Assembly (NCBI GenBank): GCA_949752735.1
Contig: OX457044.1
Span: forward strand, 13,193,294-13,257,293
Direction: 5' to 3'
Source: Lumbricus terrestris
Lineage: Eukaryota > Annelida > Clitellata > Crassiclitellata > Lumbricidae
Length of the DNA: 64,000 nucleotides
How positions within the stretch are numbered: position 1 is the stretch's first letter; the number at the start of each line of letters is the position of its first letter. The translations under genes and the position numbers were made by a program. This document shows positions 19,142 through 28,189 of this stretch, in pieces. The notes beneath the pieces are model-generated. The model did no database searches. It was given only the letters and a program-made list of their open reading frames with translations, and was not told the origin of the DNA.

Positions 19142-21490
19142 TTAAGGCGGGTGTCGTTTGGGCCGGGAATTGGAAGGTAGAGGATCAGATGAGACAGGAT
19201 AAGAGTTCGTGAAAAGGAGTGTCTTAAGTTTCGAATGAAAAGCCCGAGGTGTGATGGATAGAGGAGCTTGAGGAAGGTTGTGGTGTGTGATTAGTAATGA
19301 TGGCGGATGGACTGAAAAGGATCGGAATTCAGGAGGCAGTTCATTCCAAAGGCGTGGTGCTGAGATGGATATGGCTCGGTTGGAGAACTTGAGATGACTT
19401 GTGACCGGCGGTCGAGAAAGTGTAAGGCAGGCGGATGATCGGGTAGAACGTGTAGGTTGGATGGTGAAGAGTTCGCGGAGATAACTGGGCTGAGAGCATT
19501 GCAAGGAGTTGTAGGTTAAGGAAAGAACTTTGAAGTGGATTCGCTCTGGAATTTTCAACCAGTGAAGTGATTTGAGGATGGGGGTGATGTGATGATGTCT
19601 GGGTGTTCTGGTGACGGCTCTAGCTAGAGAATTTTGAATGAGTTGGAGGCGCTTAAGTTGTGAGGAGTCAAGGCTTAAGAACAGAGAGTTGCAATAGTCA
19701 AGTTTTGAGTGGACGATGGACATCGCAATGGTAGAGGCAGTTTTGAAATCGAGCATAGGTCGGATGCGACGGAGGTCCCGGATGTGCATGAAGCAGGAAC
19801 GCGATAGGTTGGAGATGTGGTTAGAGAAGGAGAGATGCGAATCAAACATTACACCAAGATTGCGGACAGGAGCATCAGAAGTAAAGGTAAGAGACGAAGA
19901 GTTAGTCGATAGGTGTATTGAAGGGTCTGGGATTTTCTTGATTTGGTCAGGAAGTCCAAGAATGATGAACTCTGTTTTGGAGGGATTGAGGCAGAGGAGG
20001 TTGGAAGACATCCATTTAGAGATTAGATTGACCACATTGAGAAGTTGAGCAATGGAGGTGGAAAAAGAGCCTGGGGAGAAGGAAATGAAGAGTTGAGTGT
20101 CGTCTGCGTAGAGATGGTGGTCAACAGACGAGGATTTTATGAGATGGCTTAAAGGAGTGGTGTAGAGAATGAAGAGCAACGGACCCAGGACGGAGCCTTG
20201 TGGAACGCCACAAGATAGTGGAAGGGGTTGTGAACAGTGATCGGAGGCTTTAACAGAGAAGGATCTGGAAGAGAGATATGACTGGAACCAAAGTAGAGCA
20301 GTGCCAGAGACGCCAAAAGAAGAAGAGAGACGGTTAAGAAGAAGATTGTGATCGATGGTGTCGAATGCAGCGGAGATGTCGAGGAGGCAGAGGCAGGAGA
20401 CTTGTTGATGACTGACGGCAGAAACCAGTTTATTATACAGAGAGACAAGTAGAGTTTCTGTGGAGTGATGTTTAGTGAAGCCTGATTGGTGGGGGTTGAG
20501 GAGTGGGTTGGAGGAGAGGTAATCGTTTAGCCGGGAAAGGACAGTTAGTTCGGTTAATTTAGATAGAAAAGAAAGGTTGGAGATGGGTCGGTAATTTGAA
20601 AGGTTTTCCTTGTCAAGATTTGCCTTTTTCAGAAGAGGAGTGACGAGGGACTGCTTGAAAACCATTGGAAAATTGCCAGTGGAGAGTGAAAGATTGATTA
20701 TTTTAGTGATAATAGGAATGAGGACTGAGGCGCAGTCTTTTAGGAGAGCAGTGGGAATGGGATCCAATTCACACTGTTTGCTTGGAAGAGAATTTAACAG
20801 GAGTGACACTTCAGCTTCAGAGGCGGGATTGAGAATTGGAAGCGATGACTGAGAGACAGGAGGAGTAGGATTTGGAAACGGAGATGCATCGGTGTTGGAG
20901 GATTGTGAATCAAGGAGGGACTGCAGTGTGAAGCGAAGGGAGGAGACTTTATCCGAGAAGAATGAACAGAAAGTATCGGCCATAGAGGGGGCTGGAATGG
21001 AGCTTGGCAGTGGAGAGGGAGATTTGCGATGAAGGAGAGAGTTGACAGCTCTCCAGAGATGGCGAGGGTTGGAGGAGCTGGAGTGAATAAGTGAGGAGTA
21101 ATATTTCCTTTTTGTAGCAGTGATGAGTGTGTGATATCTGTTTGTGGCTGATTTTAGGTTTGAGAGGGCTGTTGTTTTGGATAGAGAGTCAGTGGCGTCC
21201 TTGTAGATGTGCTGAAGTCGCCTACGGAAGGTTTTGAAAGCTTGGAGTGAACCAGGGGTTAGTGGCATGTGAGCTGGGTTTGGTGATGAGTGGTGCGTGA
21301 ATGTCGAGGAGGTCGGAAAGAGTGGAGTTGTAGCAGGACAGTAGGTCATCAAGGGAAGAAGGAGGATTAAGAACAAGTTGAGAACTGCGAATATCTTTGA
21401 TGAAGGCCTGAGAGTCAATAGAACCTGTGTGACGGAAAGAGTGAGTGGAAGAGGAAGCCGAGCAAAGGGCTTAATTTCAAGGTCAGCCAT
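19142..21490 (-). CDS. LINE reverse transcriptase part (copy 2)
   Basis: This 782-residue frame holds the linker after the endonuclease, then RT motifs 'LSNYRPISNLSFLSKLTE', 'CLLDISAAFDTIDHN' (motif A), 'CGVPQGSVLGPLLF' (motif B), 'HLYADDTQLFIS' (catalytic YADD) and the full C-terminal region through 'SKLDYCNSLFLSLD', 'RLQLIQNSLARAVTRTPRHH', 'LHWLKIPERIHFK' and 'APRLWNELPPEFR'. It is in the same frame as 21497-22555 and separated only by one TAG codon. In an active element the two would be one protein that reverse-transcribes the LINE RNA at nicked chromosomal DNA. Confidence 0.85.
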   Translation of the reverse strand: MADLEIKPFARLPLPLTLSVTQVLLTLRPSSKIFAVLNLFLILLLPLMTYCPATTPLFPTSSTFTHHSSPNPAHMPLTPGSLQAFKTFRRRLQHIYKDATDSLSKTTALSNLKSATNRYHTLITATKRKYYSSLIHSSSSNPRHLWRAVNSLLHRKSPSPLPSSIPAPSMADTFCSFFSDKVSSLRFTLQSLLDSQSSNTDASPFPNPTPPVSQSSLPILNPASEAEVSLLLNSLPSKQCELDPIPTALLKDCASVLIPIITKIINLSLSTGNFPMVFKQSLVTPLLKKANLDKENLSNYRPISNLSFLSKLTELTVLSRLNDYLSSNPLLNPHQSGFTKHHSTETLLVSLYNKLVSAVSHQQVSCLCLLDISAAFDTIDHNLLLNRLSSSFGVSGTALLWFQSYLSSRSFSVKASDHCSQPLPLSCGVPQGSVLGPLLFILYTTPLSHLIKSSSVDHHLYADDTQLFISFSPGSFSTSIAQLLNVVNLISKWMSSNLLCLNPSKTEFIILGLPDQIKKIPDPSIHLSTNSSSLTFTSDAPVRNLGVMFDSHLSFSNHISNLSRSCFMHIRDLRRIRPMLDFKTASTIAMSIVHSKLDYCNSLFLSLDSSQLKRLQLIQNSLARAVTRTPRHHHITPILKSLHWLKIPERIHFKVLSLTYNSLQCSQPSYLRELFTIQPTRSTRSSACLTLSRPPVTSHLKFSNRAISISAPRLWNELPPEFRSFSVHPPSLLITHHNLPQAPLSITPRAFHSKLKTLLFTNSYPVSSDPLPSNSRPKRHPP

Positions 21491-21496
21491 GATAAG

Positions 21497-22555
21497 CTAG
21501 TGGTCAGTTATGTTGAGAATAGAGTGCGATAGTTTGGGAGATAAAAGGGAGGTGTTGGCAGTTATGACAAGGTCGAGGGTGTGATTCTTGATGTGGGTCG
21601 GGAAGTTGACGTGTTGGACGAGATTGACTGATGAGAGGAGGTTCAGAAAGTCAGTTGCATGAGAGTTAGATGGATCGTCAACATGGACGTTGAAATCGCC
21701 AGTGAGTAAGAATTCGTTGGGAGTAGTGGCAGCAACCGAGAGGAGAGAGCTAAATTCATCAAGAAAGACTGAGTTTTTAGAGGAGTACTTAGACGAGGTA
21801 GGACGGCGATAGATGTTGAAAACTGTGAGTAGGTCTGAGGAAAGTCGAAGTGTTGTGGACGAACATTCGAAAGAACTGAAGACGTGGCGAGAGGAGTTTA
21901 GGACGACAGCCGGCTCACGAACCAGGAAGGCAGTGCCGCCACCAGATATTTTTGAGGATTTAGAGGAGGCGGTTATTCGAGGGAAACTTTGAAGAGAGTA
22001 GCCAGGTGGTATGCAATCAGCAATGTGGGCGTTTGAAGAGGTAGAGGATAGCCAGGTTTCTTGGAGAGCAATGAGATCCGGTGGACGGGAGCCGGAAGCA
22101 AGGTCAGTGAGGGAAGTAGAGTTGTTTTCGTTTAGTAGGGACCGGATGTTGAGAGAGTAAAGTAGAAAGTTCTTGCTTGAGAGTCTGGATGCATTGTGTG
22201 AGATATTTGCGCTGGAGTGGGATGAAGATGATGGCCCAGGATTAACAGAAATGTCACCACATAAGAGTAGAAGAAGGAAGGACGGGCAAAGTTTCTGAGG
22301 TCTATAGTTCAAGCGAGGCGGTGTGATGAAGTATGAGAGCGGAATGACTGAGAGGTGACGATATTCAGCCGTTGCAGTTTGGCAAGCATGGCGTGGGTGA
22401 GGGGAGTAGGAAGCATTGTCTGTAAGGCAGCGAGGGCAGAGGAGGAGGAAGAGGAGAAGGAGCGTTAATGAGTGCATTGGAGCGTAGAACGAAGATGATT
22501 GGTCGGAGTAATGGCAGCGGGTTTGAAAAGATTTGAAACAAAGGGTTTCAGACAA
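21497..22555 (-). CDS. LINE leader, 2A-like motif and endonuclease (copy 2)
   Basis: This 352-residue frame has an internal ATG giving 'MHSLTLLLLFLLLCPRCLTD', a signal-like hydrophobic leader. About 65 residues on comes 'FLLLLLCGDISVNPGP' (GDISVNPGP at 22258-22232), then the AP endonuclease: 'LYSLNIRSLLNENN', 'LIALQETWLSS', 'GGGTAFLVRE' and 'FLLTGDFNVHVDD'. It stops at 21497-21499 (TAG) right after 'NITDH', where copy 1 reads 'PSDHYPIF', so a tyrosine codon has probably become a stop. The final catalytic SDH motif reads TDH here. Confidence 0.8.
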   Translation of the reverse strand: MSETLCFKSFQTRCHYSDQSSSFYAPMHSLTLLLLFLLLCPRCLTDNASYSPHPRHACQTATAEYRHLSVIPLSYFITPPRLNYRPQKLCPSFLLLLLCGDISVNPGPSSSSHSSANISHNASRLSSKNFLLYSLNIRSLLNENNSTSLTDLASGSRPPDLIALQETWLSSTSSNAHIADCIPPGYSLQSFPRITASSKSSKISGGGTAFLVREPAVVLNSSRHVFSSFECSSTTLRLSSDLLTVFNIYRRPTSSKYSSKNSVFLDEFSSLLSVAATTPNEFLLTGDFNVHVDDPSNSHATDFLNLLSSVNLVQHVNFPTHIKNHTLDLVITANTSLLSPKLSHSILNITDH

Positions 22556-22735
22556 AAGTCTATATTTCAGAAATTAGATAATTCAAGAAGATATGATAAA
22601 AAGGAACGGACTCACCGGATTTACGAAGAGTGTTATGCAGAAAAGCAGGATTGTCGTTGCAAAGAAGACGAAGAAAGGAAGGAAAATGTAGATTCAGTCT
22701 CCGAGCGCTGTGCCTAGCTGGTTACCCCACGTGAC

Positions 22736-22974
22736 TCTATCTCAAAATCGGGGATAGGAGACAAGTTCGGGCAGTGGCGTATAGCACACGGGCCCACGAT
22801 CTGCAGGGGCCCCAAACAGAGAATTAATTATTTGTATATTCCAATTAGTTTTCACAATATTTTGTGGCAGAATGATGTAGTTTTGTGAACAAACTTACGT
22901 TAGGTTAATTCGTTGTTTCACTAACTTCTCTCAATCGCCGTGTTGTTGGCAGGCAAACTAAACTGAATAACAAG
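22736..22974. other. No gene seen
   Basis: It contains 'cagtggcgtatagcacacggg' at 22775, which looks like a hAT terminus. No partner end was identified. Confidence 0.35.
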
Positions 22975-23056
22975 TTTGGCGGGCTACAATAAGGACAATA
23001 ATGATTGTAGCGCCATAGCTATTATGTAACTAGGTAGTGGTGATGGTGGTTAATAT
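22975..23056 (+). repeat. 186-bp satellite, left part of a split unit
   Basis: 'tttggcgggctacaat' through 'ggtggttaatat' matches the units at 33291, 33477 and 33663. The LTR element is inserted inside this unit, which resumes at 33182. Confidence 0.85.
23053..23056. repeat. Target duplication ATAT, left
   Basis: 'atat' precedes the left LTR and follows the right LTR at 33178-33181. Intact satellite units read 'ggttaatatgccctg', confirming one original copy. A 5-bp reading (aatat) is possible because the LTR ends in A. Confidence 0.8.
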
Positions 23057-24614
23057 TGTAGCGATTTATGAAATCGCTAATAATTATTTTTTTTAATGTA
23101 ATGGCCTGCGTACTTACTTTATTTTTGCAACGCTGCCGTGGGTCGACGGTTGCGGCTAAATTTAGCATTTCGTGCAGCTACGCGCTAAAAATAGTATTAT
23201 GCGGCGAATTTGCATATGCAGATGCAGAATAATCAGCGGTGAAGGCGTGAGGCCTTCTGATTGGTCGGTAATAGGCCGAAGCGTCATTCGGCGCGGTTCT
23301 GACTAAAAATTGATTAGTTGGCGACCGAGAACTGGGAGAGATAGACCTGTCGTATGGTGAAACGACAATTTTGGAAGTTAAATGTGCAATAAATCGCGAA
23401 ATAAACGTATTCCGATTGAAATTGGCACGGTAAAGATCTACCCGGAGACGGTGCAACTCACGGTCGAAGTTTGAAACGCAGTTATATCTGAGAAATGGCA
23501 AATTTGACTTTTGAATTCTGAAACGAGTAACACGGACCGAAAAGAAATATCACGGAAAAGAAATTATCTCAGAAATTATCTCAGGGGAAAAGAAATATCA
23601 CGGACAAGAAATTATCTCAGGGAGGATCCGAAATTTCTTGGGAGCAGGGAAGTACCGGTTTCGCTAATGTGGATCGAAATTGATAATGTTGATTGTTGAA
23701 TTGTGCTAAATATAGTCTTACGATAAATACTATGTGTCACGATAAATAGAGGATTGTCTGCTAACTAAAAATGAATCACTGAAATAATTACTAGTTAGAA
23801 ATCGAACTAAAAGACTCTGAATCAAAGTGATACTAGTGGACGATAATTGCGGAGATTGTTCTCCCTAGGCTGTAGAGTTATTTCAGTTTGAGATAATCAT
23901 TTGTACTGTAGTTAAGACTGTTGAATTCTGTAATTAAATATTTTAAATGCACAGTCTAGTGATTAATCTGTACAAATAATGTCTGCACCTGATTCTGAAG
24001 AGGCAAGGGAATCCTTTATCATTGGGTCCCAAGGGGGCGAGGGCAGAAGCCCTACACCAGAAACTTCGGTGAACGTTGATGAGGGTTCTTCTGTAGCGCC
24101 CTCTCTTGTGATAGAGAAGCTGTTGAGCATTTTAGAGTTGAGTCAAAAGCGATACACAGAATTAGTAGATAATACTGAGAGGTTATTTGAGCAACAAAGC
24201 AGACAGATAAGAAGGCTAGAGGATCAGATGGCAGGGCTCCCTGTAGGGATTTCCGGTGAAGCTGTTGTGTGGGAGGCGGACCCTGACAATTACCCGACTA
24301 GTGGTATTGTTGCTGCCCTACAAAGCGCCCCGGACATATGTTCTCCCTCGGCCCTGGTAAGTGAGAGAGAAGATAGAGGATATCCTACAGTGGTGAGCTC
24401 TGGGCAAACTGAATCTCTGCGGAGCCGAATAGGTCCCCTTGACTATGACTACTCTGAATATTTGGACCATCGGTTAAAGCCCACACAACAGTGCTTTCGC
24501 TCCCTTCCTGAGCAGGCGCTTCTAGCAGGCAACCGGTCGGCAACAATTGCTCTTAAGGGAGGTGGGAAATTAGAGGCGGTTGGAACGTCTAGGAAGGAGG
24601 GGCAGAAGGTTACA
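23057..24614 (+). repeat. 5' LTR, 1558 bp
   Basis: It starts TGTAGCGATTTATG and ends AGAAGGTTACA, with TG..CA ends. Nearly identical to 31621-33177. The right boundary is set by the target duplication after the 3' LTR and by the PBS at 24617. It contains the start and first about 211 codons of ORF1 (from 23979). Confidence 0.9.
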
Positions 24615-24944
24615 AATGGTACCAGAATTAGTGAGGTTGAAATGGCCAAAAATTCAGAAGTAGACAATTTTTGTGGATTTAGAAGTAATATGGAAATAGT
24701 CAAAAATTCAGAAGCAGAAAATGTTTGGACTAGACCAAGAGAATTCCCACCTCAGAAGATGAAAGGTGCAGAGGATTTAAATTCGGAAAGATACACTAAA
24801 TCTTTTAGCAGTAAAGATACAAATGTTAAAATCAAGGAACATGACTCGGAGAATTATCTGCGACAAGAAAACACTGATTTGATCGATAAGATAACTAGAA
24901 GCGAACTAGAAGCGAACAATCCGATAGTGATGAATCTGAAGTAA
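23979..24944 (+). CDS. ORF1, gag-like N-terminal protein starting inside the LTR
   Basis: A 321-residue frame that begins at ATG 23979 (A at -3) within the 5' LTR, passes through the LTR end and primer-binding site without a stop, and ends at TAA 24942-24944. Residues about 40-85 ('SLVIEKLLSILELSQKRYTE', 'LFEQQSRQIRRLEDQM') have heptad leucine/isoleucine spacing typical of a coiled coil. The rest is polar, rich in S, E and K, with no known domain. It overlaps the open part of ORF2's frame (-1) by 46 nt. Many gypsy Gag proteins have an N-terminal coiled coil before capsid, so this is probably the first part of Gag; a separate accessory protein is the alternative. Confidence 0.6.
   Translation: MSAPDSEEARESFIIGSQGGEGRSPTPETSVNVDEGSSVAPSLVIEKLLSILELSQKRYTELVDNTERLFEQQSRQIRRLEDQMAGLPVGISGEAVVWEADPDNYPTSGIVAALQSAPDICSPSALVSEREDRGYPTVVSSGQTESLRSRIGPLDYDYSEYLDHRLKPTQQCFRSLPEQALLAGNRSATIALKGGGKLEAVGTSRKEGQKVTNGTRISEVEMAKNSEVDNFCGFRSNMEIVKNSEAENVWTRPREFPPQKMKGAEDLNSERYTKSFSSKDTNVKIKEHDSENYLRQENTDLIDKITRSELEANNPIVMNLK
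24617..24635 (+). other. Primer-binding site
   Basis: Two bases after the LTR end the sequence reads TGGTACCAGAATTAGTG. The first nine to ten bases complement the 3' end of a tRNA ending ..CTGGTACCA, as tRNA-Leu(UAA) of animals does; the rest matches poorly. It lies inside the ORF1 coding frame. Confidence 0.65.
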
Positions 24945-24949
24945 CTGAT

Positions 24950-27900
24950 ATGCGACCGAGGAATCGCTTACATGGCGAATCTAAAATGTTAGCTTTAGGG
25001 CAGGGGAATGTTAGATTGAACACTAACTCAAGCTGTTTAGTTTCAGAGAAAAGAAATGTGGGTTTTTCATCATCGGATCAACACAGCGTGCTGGTTCGAG
25101 ATGCACATCCCAGCCATGCTACCAGCGACCAACTCTGGGCTGCCACCTTCCCCTACCCTCCGTCAGAATCCACAAATTCAGGAAAAAGGAATTTTCTGAA
25201 TTCTGAAAAACTTCCTACACAAGATACATTCTTCGCTTCTGCTCGGGTTCCTGATGGCAAATATCTCAGTACAAAAGAACCTGCAACTGGAACAAATCCA
25301 GCAAGTGCTTCGAGTCAGTCAAAGAAATTTGTATCGTCTCAATCATCTGCATCTTCCCCTGGTTCCAACTACGACAAGTTCTCTCTGGGTGCTGCGACAC
25401 CGATCAATAAACCTAGGCAGTATACGAAACTGGGTTGCTACAACGGAAAGACTTCTGTCGAGGTGTTCCTGAAGAAATTTCAGGTATGCTCTACAAGCAA
25501 TCAGTGGTCAGATGAAGAAAAGTTAGCTCAATTAACATGTGCATTGTCAGAACCGGTTGACCAACTCCTGCATGAGTTTGACTCCGAATCGCTTGTCACA
25601 TGGCAAGATCTGGTTGCTAGATTAAAGTCTCGGTATGGAAGCACTGATCAGGCCGCTTTATATCAAACGCAGTTGAACACTCGTCGTCAGAAAATAGGCG
25701 AAGACCTTAGTGTGCTGGTCCAGGATATTCGGAAACTGATGATCCTCGCTTTTCCAGGTCCTACCTCTGTCCACAGCGAAACGATAGCTATCCGTGCTTT
25801 TCTGGATGCGTTGCGGGACACTGAACTAGCAATGAAGGTACGAGAAAGGGAACCAGAAACTTTGGACCAAGCGTACAAGATTGCAGTGAGATTGGAAGGG
25901 TATCGTCGTGCCGACCGAAATGCAAATCATGCTGAACGTTATGCTAGCCAAATAAAAAGAGTAAAAGAAGCAGAATCCTCATCAGAAAATTCTTCATCAC
26001 AGTTTCAAGAAGCAGTCCTGCGTCGGCTTGACCAAATCGAAAAGCAAATAAACTCTTCTGGGAACCAGTCTACCTCTGTTAAACCGGGTTATAAATGGCG
26101 ATCACCGCAACAATCACCGTCGAGGGGACGAAATACCTCAGCTAGACCCCAAACTAGCTGGAGAACAAGAAACAACTCCCAGAGATACTATTCGAATGAC
26201 AAACGCTGCTTCCAATGTAATGAACTCGGTCATTTCGCTCGAAATTGTTCTAACCGGAAACACGACCCCTCGTCGAGAGGCGGAGAACCGGAAGGAGAGC
26301 CAGAAATGAGCAACGCGCGACATGTGATGGGAAGTAATGATGCTTACCTGTCAGTAACAATTAAAGGCAAAAGACTGCTAGCCCTGCTGGATTCGGGGTG
26401 CGAAATGACCTTGTGCCCAGCATCGTTGGTAGACCCATCCGAAATTAAAGGCTCCACACAGTTACTGCAAGCGGCCATTGGTTCCGCGATTCGTGTGGTG
26501 GGGGAAACGGTGCTTAGACTGAGTATTGAAGGGCATCCATTTTACATTCCCTGCTTAGTAACCGAACAGGTCACAGAATTCATCCTCGGTTTGTCGTGGA
26601 TGATGGAAGAAGACGTCATCTGGAATGTGGGGAAAAGGTGGATTTCTGTCCGGAATTTTCGTTTTGATGTACATTCCAGACCCCGTTCCGGGTCGTGTCG
26701 CAAGATAGTGGTATCTGACGATGTGCGAATCCCACCGAATAGCGAGATGGACATTAACACCCATGCTGTCCTACAGAATTTGAAGGCAGCCGTAAATCAG
26801 TGGGCTGTCAACCCTCGGCTGTTAGACTCGGGGCTTATTCTGGCAGGGACTCTGTTGCCGAATCGAACATTTGATTTGCCACTCCGGGTTATGAACCCGA
26901 CCAACCGATCGGTTTGGATCAAGAAGGGAGTTCGATGCACTGCTGAGCCCGTCACGGTGGTGGAAATCGTGCGACCTACTGAAAATACTGCAGGTTGCGC
27001 AACAGTTACAGAGGTGACGGCGGGACAACCAGAAGAGGCTATCACGGAGGCCCTATCTCCCCTGTGGAAGGAAGTCGCTACTGACGTGCCGAAAGATGTG
27101 CAGGAACGACTTCGAGAGATCATCTTGACCAATCGAAAGCCTTTTTCCATGAATGAGTGGGATTTAGGTTTCACCGATGTAATACAGCATGAAATAGAAA
27201 CTGGACAAGAAGCTCCTGTCAGGCAGTCACTGCGTCGACAGCCGCTAACACTTTTACCTACTATCGACGAGCAAGTGAACCAGATGTTGCAACAGAGACT
27301 GATCGAACCATCCACCTCCGCGTGGGCCAGCAACGTAGTCATGGTTACGAAGAAGGACGGAAGTCCTAGATTCTGTGTTGACTACCGCGCGGTAAACACC
27401 AAAACGCGGAAGGATGCCTATCCTCTGCCCCTGATCAGCGAGAGTCTTGATGCTCTGGCTGGGGCAAAATGGTTCATCACATTCGACCTCCGAGCCGGTT
27501 ACCATCAAGTTGCAGTACACCCAAAGGACCGACACAAGACCGCTTTCATCACCCGACGAGGGATTTTCCAATTCAGGGTGCTGCCATTCGGACTGTGTAA
27601 TTCGCCGGCCACTTTCTCAAGAATGATGAACTTGGTGATAACCGGGTTGAACTTTGAAGTGTGTCTGGTATATCTGGACGACATAATCGTTTTTGCTGAG
27701 GACCTGGAAACCCATCTGAATCGGTTAACGCGGGTGCTGGAACGGTTGGCCAAAGTGGGACTAAAGCTGAAACCGTCTAAATGCCATTTGCTCCAGCGTC
27801 AGGTGTTGTTCCTGGGACATGTGGTTAGTGAACAAGGAGTCACGACGGATCCAGAAAAAACTGCAGTGGTGAGGAATTGGCCGACTCCGAGGAACCTGAA

Positions 27901-28189
27901 GGAAGTGCGGGGCTTCATCGGACTGTGCTCTTATTATAGGAAGTTCGTGCCCGAATTCTCAAAAACTGCCAGACCGTTACATGCCCTAACCCGGAAAGGA
28001 TGTCAGTTTCGTTGGTCAGCTGAATGCGAGGAAGCATTCTCTCGACTGAAACAACGTCTTACGGAAACGCCGATATTAGCTCTACCGATGGACAGCGGGA
28101 TGTATGTGCTGGACACGGATGCCTCTGGGGACGCCATAGGAGCTGTTTTGTCCCAAATTCAGGGGGGACAGGAAAGAGTGGTCTGCTAA
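24950..28189 (+). CDS. ORF2: Gag capsid, zinc knuckle, protease, RT, RNase H start
   Basis: A 1079-residue frame. A polar, S-rich start is followed by a retrotransposon-Gag capsid region at about residues 155-320, a CCHC zinc knuckle 'CFQCNELGHFARNC' at about 420, an aspartic protease site 'LLALLDSGCEMTLC' at about 477, and the RT with 'WFITFDLRAGYHQVAVHP' (motif A), 'FRVLPFGLCNSPATFSRMM' (motif B) and 'VYLDDIIVFAE' (catalytic YLDD) at about 906. RNase H begins with 'DTDASGDAIGAVLSQ' at about 1055. It ends at TAA 28187-28189, where homologues keep a tyrosine before GSR. The same frame continues to 29983. The protein would assemble the particle and copy the RNA. Confidence 0.9.
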   Translation: MRPRNRLHGESKMLALGQGNVRLNTNSSCLVSEKRNVGFSSSDQHSVLVRDAHPSHATSDQLWAATFPYPPSESTNSGKRNFLNSEKLPTQDTFFASARVPDGKYLSTKEPATGTNPASASSQSKKFVSSQSSASSPGSNYDKFSLGAATPINKPRQYTKLGCYNGKTSVEVFLKKFQVCSTSNQWSDEEKLAQLTCALSEPVDQLLHEFDSESLVTWQDLVARLKSRYGSTDQAALYQTQLNTRRQKIGEDLSVLVQDIRKLMILAFPGPTSVHSETIAIRAFLDALRDTELAMKVREREPETLDQAYKIAVRLEGYRRADRNANHAERYASQIKRVKEAESSSENSSSQFQEAVLRRLDQIEKQINSSGNQSTSVKPGYKWRSPQQSPSRGRNTSARPQTSWRTRNNSQRYYSNDKRCFQCNELGHFARNCSNRKHDPSSRGGEPEGEPEMSNARHVMGSNDAYLSVTIKGKRLLALLDSGCEMTLCPASLVDPSEIKGSTQLLQAAIGSAIRVVGETVLRLSIEGHPFYIPCLVTEQVTEFILGLSWMMEEDVIWNVGKRWISVRNFRFDVHSRPRSGSCRKIVVSDDVRIPPNSEMDINTHAVLQNLKAAVNQWAVNPRLLDSGLILAGTLLPNRTFDLPLRVMNPTNRSVWIKKGVRCTAEPVTVVEIVRPTENTAGCATVTEVTAGQPEEAITEALSPLWKEVATDVPKDVQERLREIILTNRKPFSMNEWDLGFTDVIQHEIETGQEAPVRQSLRRQPLTLLPTIDEQVNQMLQQRLIEPSTSAWASNVVMVTKKDGSPRFCVDYRAVNTKTRKDAYPLPLISESLDALAGAKWFITFDLRAGYHQVAVHPKDRHKTAFITRRGIFQFRVLPFGLCNSPATFSRMMNLVITGLNFEVCLVYLDDIIVFAEDLETHLNRLTRVLERLAKVGLKLKPSKCHLLQRQVLFLGHVVSEQGVTTDPEKTAVVRNWPTPRNLKEVRGFIGLCSYYRKFVPEFSKTARPLHALTRKGCQFRWSAECEEAFSRLKQRLTETPILALPMDSGMYVLDTDASGDAIGAVLSQIQGGQERVVC

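Larger units (their letters stand above)
18890..22735 (-). mobile_element. 2A-type LINE, near full length, copy 2
   Basis: Minus-strand sister of the LINE at 11570-15280, with the same 5' block ('ccggtgagtccgttcc'), leader, 2A-like motif, endonuclease, reverse transcriptase and 3' end. It is the better copy: one frame runs from 22555 to 19142 with a single stop codon. The 3' untranslated part carries a tandem duplication (18981-19130). I cannot tell the exact ends, since no target duplication was read. Confidence 0.85.

Noticed and set aside
19716..20852. Plus-strand frames of 80-110 residues
   Set aside because: Antisense shadows of the LINE reverse transcriptase on the minus strand.
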